This document shows, piece after piece, positions 62,872-64,000 of a stretch of DNA of 64,000 nucleotides. Position numbers and translations under genes: made by a program. Below the pieces are notes generated by a model. The model made no database searches, had not been told where the DNA came from, and saw nothing but the letters and a program-made list of their open reading frames with translations. Every line of letters starts with the position of its first letter. The first letter of the stretch is position 1. Source of the stretch: Paratinospora sagittata (lineage: Eukaryota > Streptophyta > Magnoliopsida > Ranunculales > Menispermaceae); NCBI GenBank assembly GCA_035771175.1, contig CM069590.1, forward strand, positions 30,890,821-30,954,820. The letters run 5' to 3'.

Positions 62872-62881
62872 TATTTATATA
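62872..62881 (-). promoter_or_regulatory. TATA-like box, D 5' LTR
   Basis: TATATAAATA on the minus strand, about 135 bp after the LTR start. If functional, this copy would drive element D's genomic RNA. Confidence 0.4.
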
Positions 62882-63015
62882 CATTATCAAGCATCAACTA
62901 TACAAACATTAAACAATCATCAAACAAACACCAAACATATCAAGACAACACATAGAGTTTGGGCAAAAATGCAATTGGGTTATGGGCTAGATGAAATAAT
63001 TTTCGGGGCGTCACA

Positions 63016-63020
63016 AAAGT
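63016..63020. repeat. Target-site duplication AAAGT (right of D)
   Basis: Right copy of the duplication at 52644-52648. It directly follows D's terminal TCACA. Confidence 0.96.
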
Positions 63021-63717
63021 CGACGCAAGATGCCCGTCCAAGAAGGGCCAAATAATGATTCACATCCAAATCCTACATCAGACCCAGCCCTAGATAGTGA
63101 TCCAACCGATCAACCATTCACTGACGAAGAGTTATATGCCACAATAAATCAACCTACACAAAGTCATGATAGACAAGGTACGCAAGCAAATTCACCAACG
63201 TGGAACGTGCCCACTCCAGGCACCACTTCGTACCAAAGATTTCCAACTCCTACGGTACAGTATCCGCCAGTTCCATAAGTTGCTGTGAACCAACAACAAC
63301 AATATGGGGCATCACCAAATCTTGGAGGACCAAACATCCCGATAAGCCCATTGTTTCAAACTTTTTCACCACAAACAAATCAGAATATCCATGGGGTTCC
63401 AGTTAGGGGATCCCCGCACAATCAAAACAACTACCTTCCACCTATGAACCAATACTTTCCCCCATTGTCTATGGCCTACCCTACTCCTACGAGACAAACG
63501 ACCCATCAACCACCAATGGGACAACCGACTAATACTTGAACGGTTAGATGTAATGGCATCCAATATTGCTACACTGAGAGAGAGCCACAATAATATATTA
63601 ACTCGGTTGCAAAACTCCGACGCAGAGCGTGCACACTCTCAACCTTCCGTTAGTAGTCGTTCTGTACGTAGCAGTAGATCTCGAAGGAGCAGTAGTAGAC
63701 AAGAAAGTCACAATTAA
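63021..63717 (+). pseudogene. Transposase_32-like protein, 3' part of the split gene
   Basis: Continues the frame left at 52648, starting with a basic stretch before MPVQEGPNNDS (63030). It is Pro/Asn/Gln-rich and low in complexity. A TAA at 63276-63278 interrupts it; the frame then continues open (NQQQQYGASPN) to a TGA at 63537-63539. One base over (from 63538) another open frame runs to TAA at 63715-63717. That last part holds a heptad-like segment (MASNIATLRESHNNILTRL) and an Arg/Ser-rich tail (SVRSSRSRRSSSR). I infer one old gene with a stop, a single-base shift and the D insertion. The function of this C-terminal part is unknown. Confidence 0.55.
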
Positions 63718-64000
63718 TTACTGGCATTGTAAACTTTTCTTTGCTATATATGAATGAAATTGTTTTGTTTACAGACTATCTTTGGTGGGCCGACTTACAA
63801 CAATTTTTTCTTTTGTATCACTAACTTTGGAGTGGTATGGGACACAACAAAATTGGAAGATACTAAATAAAATGTGAAAGTAAGAAAACCCATGACCTTG
63901 TGTGAAAAGAAACATTTGGAGAAAGTTGCATTACTAATATTATCACTAAGTTTACACGGTATGGGACGAGTAAATTTGGACGATACTATTAGTGAACTTC
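63718..64000 (+). other. 3' flank of the split gene, element C, running off the window
   Basis: AT-rich sequence with no gene I can support. It holds two related segments of about 50 bp, at 63818 and 63943 (TCACTAA, then GGTATGGGAC, then AAATTGGA or AAATTTGGA, then GATACTA), 125 bp apart. Confidence 0.5.

Larger units (their letters stand above)
52649..63015 (-). mobile_element. Element D: young Ty3/gypsy chromovirus (Tekay/Del type), 10,367 bp
   Basis: A structurally complete minus-strand LTR retrotransposon. It has two 2,824-bp LTRs (60192-63015 is the 5' LTR in its own sense, 52649-55472 the 3' LTR), an iMet primer site, one gag-pro-pol frame, a polypurine tract and a perfect AAAGT duplication. 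I compared several long stretches of the LTRs and saw one mismatch (52652 G, 60195 T). That implies very recent insertion, or recent copying. The only coding damage I see is three TAG codons. It is inserted in element C's gene. A solo LTR of the same family lies at 44420-47273. Confidence 0.96.
60192..63015 (-). repeat. Element D 5' LTR (2,824 bp)
   Basis: Plus-strand edges are TGTTGCGACC and GGGGCGTCACA. Length equals the other LTR and the content is the same, apart from the single mismatch at 60195. It contains the same 55-bp pair (60913-61015), pyrimidine tract (62400-62484), eight 12-bp repeats (62507-62602) and TATA-like box (62872-62881). Confidence 0.96.

Noticed and set aside
63729..63774. 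Possible 46-bp intron (GTAAAC...TTTACAG)
   Set aside because: Too short for a typical plant intron, and it lies after the stop codon of the frame.

Overview
The window is angiosperm-like nuclear heterochromatin. I find no host gene, rRNA gene, tRNA gene or telomere repeat in 64 kb. The left 39.3 kb (1-39278) is one uninterrupted AT-rich tandem satellite of about 46 monomers, 824-869 bp each, all in the same orientation. The right 24.7 kb is a stack of nested Ty3/gypsy LTR retrotransposons. A plant is indicated by the chromovirus type (integrase followed by a GPF/Y region and a chromodomain), the initiator-Met-tRNA primer sites, the 2.7-2.85 kb LTRs and a protein resembling the 'putative plant transposon protein' family. 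I cannot name the species.

Satellite layout: 1 to ~5925 holds near-identical 868-bp monomers. From ~5926 to ~11278 is a mosaic with a 1735-bp dimer. From 11279 to ~19023 two ~865-bp variants alternate. From 20715 to 27475 lie two copies of a four-monomer higher-order repeat of ~3.38 kb. Rearranged derivatives follow up to 32503, then a second version of the earlier ~3.38-kb block (34234-37614). The last monomer is cut at 39278 and joins a truncated minus-strand gag-pro fragment.

Retrotransposon stack: the gag-pro fragment (39279-40127, minus) is interrupted by old plus-strand element A (40128-51324), which has many stops. A's gag carries a solo LTR (44420-47273) flanked by ACAGT. A's 3' LTR is cut at 51324/51325 by element C, which begins TGTAATACCC and runs off the right edge. 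C's only recognisable gene is split by young minus-strand element D (52649-63015; 10,367 bp; two 2,824-bp LTRs with one mismatch seen; target duplication AAAGT). Across D, the reading frame of C's gene continues exactly.

D is the most complete unit: primer site, one gag-pro-pol frame of 1,506 codons and polypurine tract. Protease, reverse transcriptase, RNase H, integrase and chromodomain are all recognisable. Its frame is broken only by three TAG codons, with no frameshift. TAG is also by far the commonest stop in A and is the only stop in the gag-pro fragment. Several of these TAGs align with Gln (CAG) in a sister copy, a pattern expected from C-to-T decay at methylated CHG sites. D's near-identical LTRs make its three TAGs worth a second look.
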